Source: JAVBLK01 sp031553565 (GTDB lineage: Bacteria; Bacillota; Clostridia; Christensenellales; DUVY01). Taken from it: DNA of 56,819 bases. Positions 25,610 through 35,805 of the stretch are shown here, piece after piece. The stretch lies in the NCBI GenBank assembly GCA_031553565.1, contig JAVBLK010000031.1, forward strand, positions 1 to 56,819. The letters are read 5' to 3'. The notes beneath the pieces are model-generated. The model did not search any database. It saw only the letters and a program-made list of their open reading frames with translations, and had not been told where the DNA came from. Both the position numbers and the translations under genes were made by a program. How positions within the stretch are numbered: position 1 is the first letter of the stretch; the number at the start of each line of letters is the position of its first letter.

Positions 25610-26209
25610 TTGGATTTAGTTATCGCCAGCAACAACGAGGGGAAGATACGCGAGATCAAGGCTATACTTGCGCCGTATTTTGATAAGGTGCTGTCTCTGC
25701 GGGAGGCGGGTGTCAGCGCGGACGCCGAGGAAACCGGCGCGACCTTTTATGAGAACGCGCTTATCAAGGCGGCCGCCGTTTACGATATTGTCAAAATGCC
25801 TGTCATCAGCGACGACAGCGGTATCTGCGTGAAGGCCTTAAAAAACGGGCCGGGCGTATATTCGGCGCGCTATGCGGGCGGCCACGGCGACGATACTGCG
25901 AACAACTTAAAGCTTCTGGACGAGCTGAAAGCCGCGGGCGCGGCGACGGCCAAGCAGCGGGCGGCGTACTTTGAATCTGCGGTGGTGCTCTATATGTCGC
26001 CCGACAAGATAATAGCGGGCGAGGGGCGCACACACGGCCATATCCTTGACAGGATGACGGGGGCAAACGGGTTCGGATACGACTGCGTATTCTTTTCGGA
26101 CGACCTTAAGATGTGTTTCGGCCTGGCTGACGCAAGGGAAAAAAACAAGGTCAGCCACAGATACCGCGCGCTGATACAGGTCGTGGATAAGCTGGAAGCA
26201 GGGAAATGA
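25610..26209 (+). CDS. rdgB: XTP/dITP diphosphatase RdgB/HAM1
   Basis: 199 residues from TTG at 25610; GAGGAAAA lies 13 nt upstream. It removes non-canonical purine nucleotides (XTP, dITP) by cleaving to the monophosphate. Motifs are ASNNEGKIREIK at the N-terminus, ETGATFYENALIKA, ISDDSGICVKAL, GVYSARYAG, GANGFGYDCVF and SHRYRAL. A TACAAT box near 25577 is a possible promoter. A strong terminator follows at 26279. Confidence 0.95.
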   Translation: MDLVIASNNEGKIREIKAILAPYFDKVLSLREAGVSADAEETGATFYENALIKAAAVYDIVKMPVISDDSGICVKALKNGPGVYSARYAGGHGDDTANNLKLLDELKAAGAATAKQRAAYFESAVVLYMSPDKIIAGEGRTHGHILDRMTGANGFGYDCVFFSDDLKMCFGLADAREKNKVSHRYRALIQVVDKLEAGK

Positions 26210-26278
26210 CCGCGCGGAAAAGCATTGTTTAAAAGCAACAAATCGCCGTATATGTGATATACTATATTTATTGAAATA

Positions 26279-26312
26279 AAAAGCCTTTAAGGAATTGCCT
26301 TAAAGGCTTTTT
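26279..26312 (+). terminator. Intrinsic terminator between rdgB and the permease
   Basis: AAAGCCTTTAAGG pairs perfectly with CCTTAAAGGCTTT (13 bp, 5-nt loop) and ends in TTTTT. A TATACT box at about 26259 lies before it, so it could instead attenuate the permease transcript. Confidence 0.85.
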
Positions 26313-26337
26313 GCATGCCTTTAGACGGCGGATAATT

Positions 26338-27504
26338 ATGGAAAACACGGCGGCAATATCTGAAACAAAAGTAAAAGCGCAGCCTATGCGCCGCATATCG
26401 ACGTTGGTAAAAAAGAACGTCGTATTCCTGATCGCGCTTTTTGCCGCAACCGTTACCTGTTTCTTTGTGCCGCCCGACGCGGGCTACTTAAAGTATTTTG
26501 ATTTGCGGACGCTGACCTGCCTGTTCTGCACTCTGGCGGTCGTATGCGCATTCAAGAACATATATTTTTTCGAGGCGTTATCGCGCGCGATCGTAAAGAG
26601 ATTCAAGAACGTGCGGAACGCGATCCTTGCGCTGGTGTTCATTACATATTTTGCGTCGATGCTGCTGGCAAACGACATGGCGCTCTTGACGTTCCTGCCC
26701 TTAAGCTATTTTGTGCTGTCGTCCACCGGACAGAGAAAGCATATGGCGTTCTCGTTCATAATGCAGAACATCGCGGCGAATCTGGGCGGGATGCTGACGC
26801 CGTTCGGCAATCCGCAGAACCTGTATCTGTATTCATATTTCAGTATCCCCGCAGGCGAGTTTTTTGCGATAATGGCGCCGCCCTTTATAGTCTCGCTGCT
26901 GCTGATCATAATATGCTGTATGTTCATAAAGCCGGAGCCCTTTCAGCTTACCGACAATACAGAATATAAGCTGAACCCTGTAAGGACGTCGCTGTACGGC
27001 GTGCTGTTCGTCCTGTCGGTACTGATAATTTTCAACGTGTTCCCGTATTATTGGGGGCTTTTGGCCGTAGTCATTGCTATCCTGATAATGGACAGCAAGG
27101 CGCTTTTAAAGGTGGATTACGGCCTTCTTTTGACCTTTTGCGCGTTCTTTATATTTTCGGGGAACCTGTCGCGTATCCCTGCGGTGAGCGATTTCCTGGG
27201 CGGCCTTATCAGCCGGAACACGCTGCTTTTCGGCGTATTGTCATGTCAGGCGATCAGCAACGTCCCTTCCGCGGTCCTGCTTTCAAAATTCACCGCCGAT
27301 TACAAAAGCCTGCTGCTTGCGGTCAACATAGGCGGGCTCGGCACGCCGGTCGCGTCCTTAGCCAGCCTTATATCCTTAAACGAATACCGCCGCAAGGAAC
27401 CGGGCAAGACAAAAGGCTATCTCTTAAAGTTTACGCTGCTAAACTTTATGTTCCTCGCCATATTGATAGGCTTTCAGCTGCTTTACAATCTTATTCCGGT
27501 TTAA
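26338..27504 (+). CDS. SLC13/ArsB-type anion permease
   Basis: 388 residues from ATG at 26338; the TTG at 26311 lies in the terminator and was rejected. About ten hydrophobic segments. The family hallmarks are LANDMALLTFLPLSYF and the re-entrant region NLGGMLTPFGNPQNLYLYS near residue 150, with the second SNVPSAVLL near 320. These mark the ion transporter superfamily that includes SLC13 and ArsB. The substrate, probably an organic or inorganic anion, cannot be told. No adjacent arsR or dicarboxylate genes. The ribosome site is weak. Confidence 0.82.
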   Translation: MENTAAISETKVKAQPMRRISTLVKKNVVFLIALFAATVTCFFVPPDAGYLKYFDLRTLTCLFCTLAVVCAFKNIYFFEALSRAIVKRFKNVRNAILALVFITYFASMLLANDMALLTFLPLSYFVLSSTGQRKHMAFSFIMQNIAANLGGMLTPFGNPQNLYLYSYFSIPAGEFFAIMAPPFIVSLLLIIICCMFIKPEPFQLTDNTEYKLNPVRTSLYGVLFVLSVLIIFNVFPYYWGLLAVVIAILIMDSKALLKVDYGLLLTFCAFFIFSGNLSRIPAVSDFLGGLISRNTLLFGVLSCQAISNVPSAVLLSKFTADYKSLLLAVNIGGLGTPVASLASLISLNEYRRKEPGKTKGYLLKFTLLNFMFLAILIGFQLLYNLIPV

Positions 27505-27596
27505 ATGCCGTCCGGTTTTAATATGTCCGGCTGTATTTTTATGTCCGCCGGCTTTCGGTATATCGCGGAAATATCGGGCATATACATATTATCACT

Positions 27597-28100
27597 ATGA
27601 ATAATCAATTTATTGTTTGGAAAGTTGACCGGAAGCAGGTGCTGGGTTTTATTGCCGCGGTGCTTTTGCCGCTGCTTACCGGGATATTGAGCGCGCTGCT
27701 TGCCGATTTTTCCTCTTACGACAGCCTTAACATGCCGCCCTTATCGCCGATGCCCATTGTCTTTACCTTGGTATGGGGCGTGATATACGTGCTGTGGGGC
27801 GTATCGTCGTTTATGATATGGCGCGATACCGCAAAGTTCACTCCCGGGAAATTGGACACAAGCCTTATCTATTATTTTATCAGCATACTTATCGCGTTTC
27901 TGTGGCCGCTGTTTTTCTTTAATATGGGAATGAGGCTGCTGTCCGCCGCATGGCTGGGCATACTTATCGCGGTAACGGTAATAGTCGCCGTTAAGTTCTA
28001 CAAGACCAACAAATACGCCGCGTACCTCCATATCCCCATAATCCTCTGGCTGCTGTTCGCGCTGTATCTGAATATCGGATTTGTCGTTCTGAACGGATAA
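27597..28100 (+). CDS. tspO: TspO/MBR family membrane protein
   Basis: 167 residues with five predicted membrane helices. Family motifs: NMPPLSPMPIVFTLVWGVIYVLWGVSSF, LWPLFFFNMG, and LHIPIILWLLFALYLNIG. TspO proteins bind porphyrins and other hydrophobic ligands; bacterial roles include stress and tetrapyrrole regulation. TATTAT at 27587-27592 lies 4 nt before ATG with no Shine-Dalgarno, but no good -35 exists. It shares a terminator with the convergent dinB. Confidence 0.85.
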   Translation: MNNQFIVWKVDRKQVLGFIAAVLLPLLTGILSALLADFSSYDSLNMPPLSPMPIVFTLVWGVIYVLWGVSSFMIWRDTAKFTPGKLDTSLIYYFISILIAFLWPLFFFNMGMRLLSAAWLGILIAVTVIVAVKFYKTNKYAAYLHIPIILWLLFALYLNIGFVVLNG

Positions 28101-28138
28101 GATTTCTTTTGACGGCCAAAGCGCATACTTTTCATATT

Positions 28139-28177
28139 GGCGGGCGGCCCGTATTTTACGGGCAGCCCGCCTTTTTT
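28139..28177. terminator. Bidirectional terminator between tspO and dinB
   Basis: GGCGGGC and GCCCGTA, loop TTT, TACGGGC and GCCCGCC, then TTTTTT on the plus strand. The stem is about 14 bp with one internal mismatch. Confidence 0.9.
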
Positions 28178-28183
28178 CGGCCA

Positions 28184-29413
28184 TTACCTTTGGAACGGCA
28201 GAAAGTCGGCGTTGTCAAAGCGGTCCATTATATAATCGTTGTCTATAAGGTTTGCGCGGATCAGCGAGTTGTATCCGTATTTTTGCCGGATCTTATCCAG
28301 CGCGCCGTCCAGCGCGCTCTTTTTTTCCTCGCCGCCGTCATCGAAAAAATCAAGCTGGCCGTTGCCTTTCGCCGATACAAGGTCGAACGCGCTGACGGTA
28401 AGGGTGCGCAGCTTTGTTCCGGGCCGCCAGTTTTGGTTCAGGATCCTTATGGCCGTTTCCGAAAGCGTGCCGCCGTTTGCGGTCGGGCGCGGCAATTTTA
28501 CCTGGCGGCTTTCGTGTAAAAGGTCGGTAGTGCGCATATCCAGATGCACGCCCGTGGCGCAAAAGCCGTATTTCCTTAAACGTCCGGCGACCATATCGCA
28601 CAGAAAATATATGACCTTGTATGCGGCGTCCGGCGTATCGATATCCTTTACAGTGGTGGTGCCGTGGCCGACGCTCTTTACCGTGCGCCCCTCGGTATAC
28701 AGCCTGACGCAGCCGGGATCAAGGCCCAGAGCGTTATTTTTCAGCTGCTGTCCCAAAACGCCGAACTGCGCCTTTAACACAGCGTCGTCGGCCGCAGCCA
28801 GCTGCCCGATAGTATTGATATTGAATTTCGCCAGCTTTTCAGACGTTTTCCGGCCGACCATCATCAGATCCTGCGCCGGCAGGCACCAGACCTTATCCCT
28901 GAAATTTTCGCGCGATATGACCGTGACCGCGTCGGGTTTTTTCATATCGCTGCCCAGCTTTGCAAATATCTTCGTAAAGGAAACGCCGGCGGAAATGGTA
29001 AGCCCCAGCTCCGTTTTGACCCGGTTCCTGATCTCGTCCGCAATTTTATCGCCTGCGCCGAAAAGCCTCTGGCTGCCCGTCACGTCCAGCCAGCATTCGT
29101 CGCTGCCGAACGGCTCGACCCGGTCGGTATACTTGGTATAGATATCGAATGCCTTATCAGAGTATTCCATATAAAGGTCGAAATGCGGGCCGACGGTGAC
29201 CAGCTCGGGACACTTTTTGTACGCCTCGTTGACCGTATCGCCGGTCTTTATCCCGAAAGCGCGCGCGCGGTAATTCTTGGCCAAAATCACCCCGTGCCTT
29301 TTCGACGGGTCGCCGCAGACCGCCAGCGGCACGTCGTTATAGGCAGGGTTTATCTTACACTCCACCGACGCATAAAAATTATTAAGATCGCAATGCAGGA
29401 ACACCTTGTCCAT
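28184..29413 (-). CDS. dinB: DNA polymerase IV (Y family)
   Basis: 409 residues from ATG at 29413; a frame extension to 29431 overlaps the -10 box. Translesion polymerase. Catalytic residues lie in FLHCDLNNFYASVE (first Asp) and GSDECWLDVT (Asp-Glu pair near 103). The Y-family fingers YRARAFGIKTG, the thumb VGRKTSEKLAKFNINTIGQL and the little-finger domain are present. It ends in GQLDFFDDGGEEKK, resembling a beta-clamp-binding peptide (QLDFF). No Shine-Dalgarno; -10 is 6 nt upstream, so probably leaderless. No LexA-type palindrome is evident. Confidence 0.93.
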   Translation of the reverse strand: MDKVFLHCDLNNFYASVECKINPAYNDVPLAVCGDPSKRHGVILAKNYRARAFGIKTGDTVNEAYKKCPELVTVGPHFDLYMEYSDKAFDIYTKYTDRVEPFGSDECWLDVTGSQRLFGAGDKIADEIRNRVKTELGLTISAGVSFTKIFAKLGSDMKKPDAVTVISRENFRDKVWCLPAQDLMMVGRKTSEKLAKFNINTIGQLAAADDAVLKAQFGVLGQQLKNNALGLDPGCVRLYTEGRTVKSVGHGTTTVKDIDTPDAAYKVIYFLCDMVAGRLRKYGFCATGVHLDMRTTDLLHESRQVKLPRPTANGGTLSETAIRILNQNWRPGTKLRTLTVSAFDLVSAKGNGQLDFFDDGGEEKKSALDGALDKIRQKYGYNSLIRANLIDNDYIMDRFDNADFLPFQR

Positions 29414-29419
29414 ACGTAT

Positions 29420-29447
29420 ATTATACCACATATCGCCGCAAAAACAA
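29420..29447 (-). promoter_or_regulatory. dinB promoter at the start codon
   Basis: On the minus strand, TTGTTT, a 16-nt spacer and TATAAT (29425-29420), then 6 nt to the ATG. Confidence 0.65.
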
Positions 29448-29653
29448 ATGTTTGTAAAATGATATGCATGTTAAAATTCTAATCCTTAAGTAATTGTTTT
29501 GCAAAACGCCCTTTTCGTAAGTTTGCGACAAAACTATGTAAGTTTAGGCAATCGGGATTTACAAGAGCATGAAACTGTGCTATGTTATGTGTGTAATATT
29601 CTGCAGTTTAACCGTATTTAAATAAAGATTTTACATAACATGGAGGGGAGGTC

Positions 29654-31054
29654 ATGAAGAGACTAATAAAGCTTCTATGTTTCACAATGATTATAGTTTT
29701 GATATTTACCTTTTCGGGTTGCAAGCCTGAAGAGCCGGGCAATGGGTTTGATTTCCAAGAGGTATATGAAATAGCGTTAGAGCGTGGTTACGAGGGTACG
29801 TTGGAAGAGCTTATCGAGCTGTTCAAGGGCGAGGCTGGCTTGCCGGGTGCGGATGGTGCAACGTGGTATACTGGCGAGGGTGCGCCGGCGGACACATCGG
29901 GCAATAACGGTGATTTTTATCTTGATACGGTTACATTTGACGTATACTTGAAAGGTGGGGGAAGCTGGCACTTGATCACCAATATCATAGGGCCCAAAGG
30001 AGAGAAAGGCGGCCCGGGCAAAGATGGTGCAACGTGGCATAACGGAGCGGCTGATCCGTCAGGCAGTATAGGCAAGGACGGAGATTTCTATATCAACACG
30101 ATAACATTCGATGTATTCTTAAAAGGTAGCGGCGACTGGTTTTCGATAGGTAACATAAAGGGCGGACAGGGTGCGCCGGGGAAGTCGGCGTACGAGCTTG
30201 CGGTGGAGAACGGTTTCGAGGGGAGCTTACAGGAATGGCTGGACAGCCTGAAAGGGGAAAGCGCATACGAGATTTATCTGAAATACAACCCGGAATACGA
30301 GGGCGATGAAGAGCAGTGGATAGATGATTTGGTGAACGGCAGGCTTAAAGACGCGGAGCCGGAGCCGCCAACGGAAGGGTTGCAATATACGTTAACTAGA
30401 AACGGTGAATCGTATGCGGTATCGGTTGGAACAGCGACTGATGAGAAAAGAATAGTTATCCCGTCGGAATACAATGGCAAGTCCGTAACGGAGATAGCAT
30501 ATCAAGGGTTCAAGGACTGCGTCAGCCTTGAGAGTATCAGTATTCCGGAGAGCGTAACTAGAATCAGACAGGTAGCGTTTTATGGAACAGGCATATGGAA
30601 CAAAACGGATGATAACAGCGTAGTATATGCTGATAAATGGGCGGTCGGGTACAAGGGAACACTGTTACTTAGCTGGCAAACGACTTTGAGATTAGATACT
30701 GTAGGCATAAGCGATCTTGCATTTTCCAGTGCATTTCACAATGAACCATTTGACTGGTATTTTTCGGAGATTACAATACCTGAAAGTGTAAAATATATCG
30801 GATATATGGCATTTTCTGGTTGTGAGTGGGGCGTTGTGGTAATGCAAAGCGAAATACCGCCGAAACAGAGCGATAGTTTTTTTGATTTTTTGTTGGAGGA
30901 TCCTTCTATTTATGGTCTTATTGTGCCGGATGCGGCATACCAGACATATATTGACGCATGGGAAGAATTAACAGCGTTTAGAGTATACTTCCCTATGTTC
31001 ATATATGAGATAATGTATCCGAAACCGCCATCTGTGTTGCTTACATATTGTTAA
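29654..31054 (+). CDS. Collagen-like, BspA-LRR lipoprotein
   Basis: 466 residues. Lipoprotein signal peptide 1-23 with lipobox FSGCK. Residues 33-235 alternate two repeat types: three copies of a YEIALERGYEGTLEELIELFKG-type helix, and two copies of a GATWYTGEG...GDFYLDTVTFDVYLKG module separated by short Gly-X-Y collagen-like stretches (GEAGLPGADG, GPKGEKGGPGKDG). Residues 245-420 carry LRR_5 repeats (LESISIPESVTRIRQVAFYG). It should be surface-attached and probably binding. ATG at 29654 follows GGAGGGGAGG. The subtilase gene starts 15 bp after its stop, so the two are likely co-expressed. Confidence 0.85.
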   Translation: MKRLIKLLCFTMIIVLIFTFSGCKPEEPGNGFDFQEVYEIALERGYEGTLEELIELFKGEAGLPGADGATWYTGEGAPADTSGNNGDFYLDTVTFDVYLKGGGSWHLITNIIGPKGEKGGPGKDGATWHNGAADPSGSIGKDGDFYINTITFDVFLKGSGDWFSIGNIKGGQGAPGKSAYELAVENGFEGSLQEWLDSLKGESAYEIYLKYNPEYEGDEEQWIDDLVNGRLKDAEPEPPTEGLQYTLTRNGESYAVSVGTATDEKRIVIPSEYNGKSVTEIAYQGFKDCVSLESISIPESVTRIRQVAFYGTGIWNKTDDNSVVYADKWAVGYKGTLLLSWQTTLRLDTVGISDLAFSSAFHNEPFDWYFSEITIPESVKYIGYMAFSGCEWGVVVMQSEIPPKQSDSFFDFLLEDPSIYGLIVPDAAYQTYIDAWEELTAFRVYFPMFIYEIMYPKPPSVLLTYC

Positions 31055-31068
31055 CAAAGGGGAAAGTC

Positions 31069-34000
31069 ATGAGAGAAAAGCAAAAGTTTTTTTTGACGAC
31101 TCTGTCTTTAATGATCGCGCTGATGATATTTGCCTCATTTATCGCGCCGAAATTATCTGCATTTGCGCGACGCTTAATGACGATTTTGCGTACGACCGCG
31201 TGCTTGCGACGCTGACAAAGACGTATAGCGTTCCCGATATGCGGCTTGGTCTTGACAGGTTCGGCTTGGAAAACGCTGAAAGTGTCCGATACCTTTCGGT
31301 GGACAATAACGAAGGAAACGCCGGCTTTGACGGAGCAAACCGCCACATTAACTAATTCGGGCTCATTTAGGCATATAGTATCCATAAGGCTGAAAGAATC
31401 CGGTAAGGATAAAGTGCTGGCAGCCATCCGAAGTTTGGAAAAGCTTGATTTTGTGAGGAGTGCGAGTCCGAGCTATTATTGCGAGTTTTCAAGCGCACAA
31501 AGTGTTTACGGACCGTACGAGCAATATGCGTTGGAACGAATTCAAGCGACTGAGGCGCAAGCGCTTGCCGTGGACGGTGAATCTGTGAGGATTGGGATTA
31601 TTGATAGCGGGATTGCAGAGCATCCTGATTTATCTGCAAATATTGTTCAGGGCTATGATTTTTTTCATGATAATGTCATAACCAGCGATGATATGAAAGA
31701 ACACGGTTCGCACGTTGCCGGTATTGTAAAAAATGTATATCCAAATGTGGCTTTAGTTCCTTTGCAAGTTCACAATAATGGAAACCCTGATCTTGAGGCA
31801 ACTATAAGTGCAATTGGCTATGCTCAAACGCATTGCATCCCGATTATAAATTGTAGTTTTGGTGTCTCAGTAGAAACGGCTGAGCTTGAAACAGCACTTG
31901 TAAATTATACTGGCTTGGCGGTCTGTTCGGCGAATAACCATAACACTAATCTTGACGAAGAGCCAAGTTACCCAGCGGCATATTCGTTGTCGGACGACCC
32001 TGATTTGCAAAACATACTTACTGTGGGGGCGACCGGTTTGGACAAAGCGACGGGAGACGAAAAAAGAGGAACGGTTCCCGAATGGAAAGGATCTAATTAC
32101 GGTAAAAACTCGGTACATATTTTTGCGCCGGGCACAAATATCTTAAGTACGATCCCTAACAATATGTACGGCTATAAATCGGGAACAAGCATGGCGGCGC
32201 CGTTTGTGGCGGGCGCGGCGGGGCTTTTATTGTCGCAGTTTCCCGTGATGACAGCACTTGAACTTAAGAAAGCGATCATGAATAACGCGGATTCCCTTCC
32301 GGAACTGGAAAAAGACCCGATATTAGGGCAGCGGCTTTGTGTGACCGGCGGCAGACTAAATGTATATAACATGCTTTTCAATACGATCAATCAAAATACG
32401 ACGTTATTAAAGACTAGAGATTTACCCGACGGAACTATTGAGATCACCGGTGCTAATTCCTTTTTGGGAAGCACGCTTACTATTCCCACATATATCGACA
32501 ATAAAATTGTCACAGCCATAAGCGCCCGCGCGTTTTACGGCTCAGCAAGCATTACGAGCATTAATATTCCCGACAGCGTCACGCGGATCGGGCAAGGTGC
32601 ATTTGACGGTACCGCATGGTATGCCGGCCAGGCGTCCGGGATTGTATATGCGGGAAAGGTGCTGTATACATATAAAGGCAACGCGCCTGCTTCCATAAAT
32701 GATATAGCAAACGATACGGCAGGTATTGCGGACGGCGCGTTTTACGGTCAAACGGCATTGGAGGGAATTGAGCTTCCGTATGGCGTAGCAACGGTCGGAA
32801 GCTCAGCCTTTTTCGGTTGCTCCGGGCTGGAAAGCGTAATCTTGCCTGAAAGCGTAACACAAATCGGTATTGGCGCGTTTTCAGGCTGCACTTCTCTAAC
32901 CGGAATTGCGATACCTGACGATATAAGAAACATTGGATACGGCACTTTTTACAACTGCGAATCGTTAGAGGAAGTAGTCCTTGGGTCAAACAGCCTTTTG
33001 GAGACGATTGGATATGCCGCGTTTTATGGCTGTTCGAGCTTGACAAGTATTGGTTTTGGTGACGCCCTAACTACAATCGGATATAACGCGTTCAAGGGAT
33101 GCGTCAGTTTGGCCGATATCGGTGATCCGGATAATGTGACCGGCCTTGTGGGAGGGTCAGCAGCTATCGGTTATTATACATTCCACGATACAGCATGGTA
33201 TAACGACTTGGAGGATGGGGCAGTGTACATAGGTAAGGTGTTATATGCATACAAAGGCGCCATGCCGGCCAGTACTTCGCTTAATATCAGGCAGGGTACG
33301 GTTGCGATAAACGAATATGCGTTTTACTATTCTATAAATTTAGTAAACGTTACGCTTCCGAGCGGTTTGACGAATATTGGATACAGGGCGTTTTATCTAT
33401 GTTATGGTTTAACAGGTGTTACTATACCAACATCTGTTATAGACATCGGTTCCGAGACATTTGGCGGTTGCAGCGGTCTGACCGAAATTATTTTTGCGGG
33501 GAACAATACATTGAGCCTCGGACCGGCGGCGTTTAAAAACTGCCGAAATTTAATTAATATCTCAATACCCGCATCCATAAAAAGTCTCAATGAAACATTT
33601 CACAGCTGTGTCAATTTAGAAGAAGTTATATTTGAAGCTGACAACACTTTGGAGTTTATCGGAGATAATACTTTTATAGGCTGTGCCAGTTTAGAAAATA
33701 TCGCTATTCCAAGCAGTGTAAAAGCTATCGGTGCCTATGCGTTTGCGAGGTGCGGATTAACTAATATCATATTATCAAGCAGCATAACTGATGTCAGGGA
33801 ATCCGCTTTCAGCGACTGTGCGAATTTGTCAACGGTCAATATGCAAAGGCAATCGCCGCCCGCGTTGGGTATAAATGCTTTTAATAGTTGTTCCGGCGAT
33901 TTGGTCATTAATGTGCCCAATAAAAACAGTATGTTGATGTACAGAAGCGCAACAGGCTGGTCGGTATATGCGTCCAGAATAACGTACGGGGGAATACCGC

Positions 34001-34329
34001 CGCACATTGCCGAGTACGAAATTCATGAGTTTGCAGGATCGCTGGACCTGTATGAAATGCTTATGTACGAGCCGGCAATGTTTGTGATAAGATCCACTTG
34101 CGGGGGCACATATTCGCTCTATACATACCTTCGGGACTTTAACGATATGCTGCTTCTGCAATATGACGCTACGACTGAGACTATGGTTTTAGTCCAAAGC
34201 TACGAGGACGAGGACGGGTACATAATAGATACGATAGATTTGGAAGAGGATGTCTATTATCTAATAGTAATAAGCAGCGAGCCCGGCCATTGGTCAAGCA
34301 TACCGTTTGAGCTCAGATTAATCGGCTGA
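31069..34329 (+). pseudogene. Secreted subtilase (S8) with BspA-LRR domain, double frameshift near N-terminus
   Basis: ATG at 31069 follows AAAGGGGAAAG and encodes a clear signal peptide (MREKQKFFLTTLSLMIALMI...SAFA). That frame stops at a TGA near 31216. From about 31176 coding potential moves to another frame (NDDFAYDRVLATLTK, a typical subtilase prodomain start) and returns to the first frame by about 31320. From there to 34329 the frame is open. The catalytic triad is intact: Asp codon at 31603 (GIIDSGIAEHPDL), His at 31711 (EHGSHVAGI), Ser at 32188 (GTSMAAPFVAG). LRR_5 repeats follow from about 32430 to 33960, and then a beta-rich tail. Two compensating indels, real or sequencing errors, explain the pattern. 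If real, export is lost unless ribosomes shift frame. Confidence 0.75.
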
Positions 34330-34373
34330 ATTTTGCTAAGAAAACAGGATATGCTATATCGCACGAAAAGCAT

Positions 34374-34403
34374 TTGTATTATCAGTGTCTTATATAGTAT
34401 AAT
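34374..34403 (+). promoter_or_regulatory. Promoter abutted by MITE copy 7
   Basis: TTGTAT at 34374-34379 and TATAAT at 34398-34403, spacer 18. The MITE starts at 34409, at or next to the expected transcription start. Confidence 0.6.
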
Positions 34404-34408
34404 ATTTA

Positions 34409-34502
34409 GGTAAACGCTGAAAAATTAAGCATAATTTACAGCCGCGTCTTTTTCGCCTGAAAAATACTTGCTCTAAATTAATCTCATTTATTCATCGTTT
34501 CC
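34409..34502 (+). mobile_element. MITE family A, copy 7, internally deleted (94 bp)
   Basis: Keeps both ends (GGTAAACGCTGAAAAATT and the complement ending CATCGTTTCC), the GCGTCTTTTTCGCC block and AAAAATACTTGCTCT, but lacks the central hairpin. Exact TTTA duplications flank it at 34405-34408 and 34503-34506. Confidence 0.85.
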
Positions 34503-34651
34503 TTTATAAAGCAAGCCGGACGCCCGGCGGTCTTTCCTTAAAAATAAAGCAAGGACACTATCCTTATTTATTTTCTTTCGGGCGGTTTACTTTTGACGGG
34601 AGGTCTTTGACCGGTCTGCAAAACGAAAGAGCCTGTATTTTCGGAGAACAT

Positions 34652-35788
34652 ATGATAGAGATCAAGGAAGCAGTTTTAAAAAAAGATATAAAAAAGTTTG
34701 TCGATTTTCCCCGGAAATTGTATAAGGGCTGTCCGTATTTTGTGCCGTTTTTACGGTTTGACGAGATCAATAACGCAGACCCAAGGAAAAACCCGTCCTT
34801 AGAAAGCTGCCGCGCCAAGTATTTTCTGGCCTACAAGGACGGAGTTATCGCGGGCAGGATCATGGCGATAATAGCATACGAGGATATAAAAAAGTCCGGC
34901 GTTAAGCGCATAAGGTTTTCGCGCATCGATTTTATCGACGACGTGGAAGTGGCGGGGGCGCTGCTTAAGGCCGTTGCGGATTTCGGGCGCAGCGAGGGGC
35001 TGGAATATGTTCACGGGCCGCTCGGGTTCAACGATACCGACAGGGAGGGGCTGCTGATCGAGGGCTTTGACAGGATGGGCACCTTCGAGACGCAGTATTC
35101 CTATCCTTATTACCATAAGCACCTGGAAGCCCTGGGCTTTATTAAGGACGTGGATTGGCTGGAGCGGGTTTACCGCTGTCCGCCCGCGCCGGATCAAAGG
35201 ATCGAGAAAATATCGCAGATGGTTTTAAAGCGGTACAACCTTACCTCGCTCCACTTGAACAAAAAGCAATTTATAGAAAGGTACGCGAAGAAGTTTTTCG
35301 AGATGATCGATAAAAGCTACAGCGGGCTTTACGCGACCGTGCCGCTTTCAGATAAAGTAGTGGACAGCCTTGTCAATATGTTCAAGCTGATCGCCGACAC
35401 GCGCTTCATCTGCTGCGTCGTTGACGAGAACGACAACGTTATCGGCGGCGGGATCGCGCTGCCCAGTATTGCGAAAGCCTTGAATAAGAGCGGCGGCCGG
35501 CTGACGCCGCTGGGCATCATCAGGCTGCTGTGGGCGTTAAAGCATTTTGACACCGTGGATTTCGCGCTGATCGGCGTATTGCCCGAATACCTCAACAAGG
35601 GTGTGAACGCGATAGTTATTTCCGAAATATTAAACGGCGGCATCAATAAAGGCGTCAGGTACGGCGAAAGCAACCCGACCCTAGAGACCAACAACAACGT
35701 GCAGACGCAGTTCAAATTTTTGGATATCGCGTGGGAAAAACGCCGCAGGGCGTACGTCAAGCCTATCTTAAAAAGTACGGATAAATAA
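34652..35788 (+). CDS. GNAT-fold acetyltransferase-like protein
   Basis: 378 residues from ATG at 34652, with CGGAGAA upstream; an extension to 34607 lacks a ribosome site. The C-terminal half resembles a GNAT domain (RFICCVVDENDNVIGGGIALPS, then FALIGVLPEYLNKGVNAIVISEIL, GESNPTLETNNNVQTQFKFL). The N-terminal half (YKGCPYFVPFLR, EYVHGPLGFNDTDREGLLIEGFD) is typical of the large YghO-like group. Substrate unknown. The comEC start follows 17 bp later, so the two may be co-transcribed. Confidence 0.75.
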   Translation: MIEIKEAVLKKDIKKFVDFPRKLYKGCPYFVPFLRFDEINNADPRKNPSLESCRAKYFLAYKDGVIAGRIMAIIAYEDIKKSGVKRIRFSRIDFIDDVEVAGALLKAVADFGRSEGLEYVHGPLGFNDTDREGLLIEGFDRMGTFETQYSYPYYHKHLEALGFIKDVDWLERVYRCPPAPDQRIEKISQMVLKRYNLTSLHLNKKQFIERYAKKFFEMIDKSYSGLYATVPLSDKVVDSLVNMFKLIADTRFICCVVDENDNVIGGGIALPSIAKALNKSGGRLTPLGIIRLLWALKHFDTVDFALIGVLPEYLNKGVNAIVISEILNGGINKGVRYGESNPTLETNNNVQTQFKFLDIAWEKRRRAYVKPILKSTDK

Positions 35789-35805
35789 AACGTAAGGGGG
35801 AAAGA

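Noticed and set aside
27587..27592. tspO as a further leaderless gene
   Set aside because: TATTAT is 4 nt before ATG, which is too close, and there is no -35 box.
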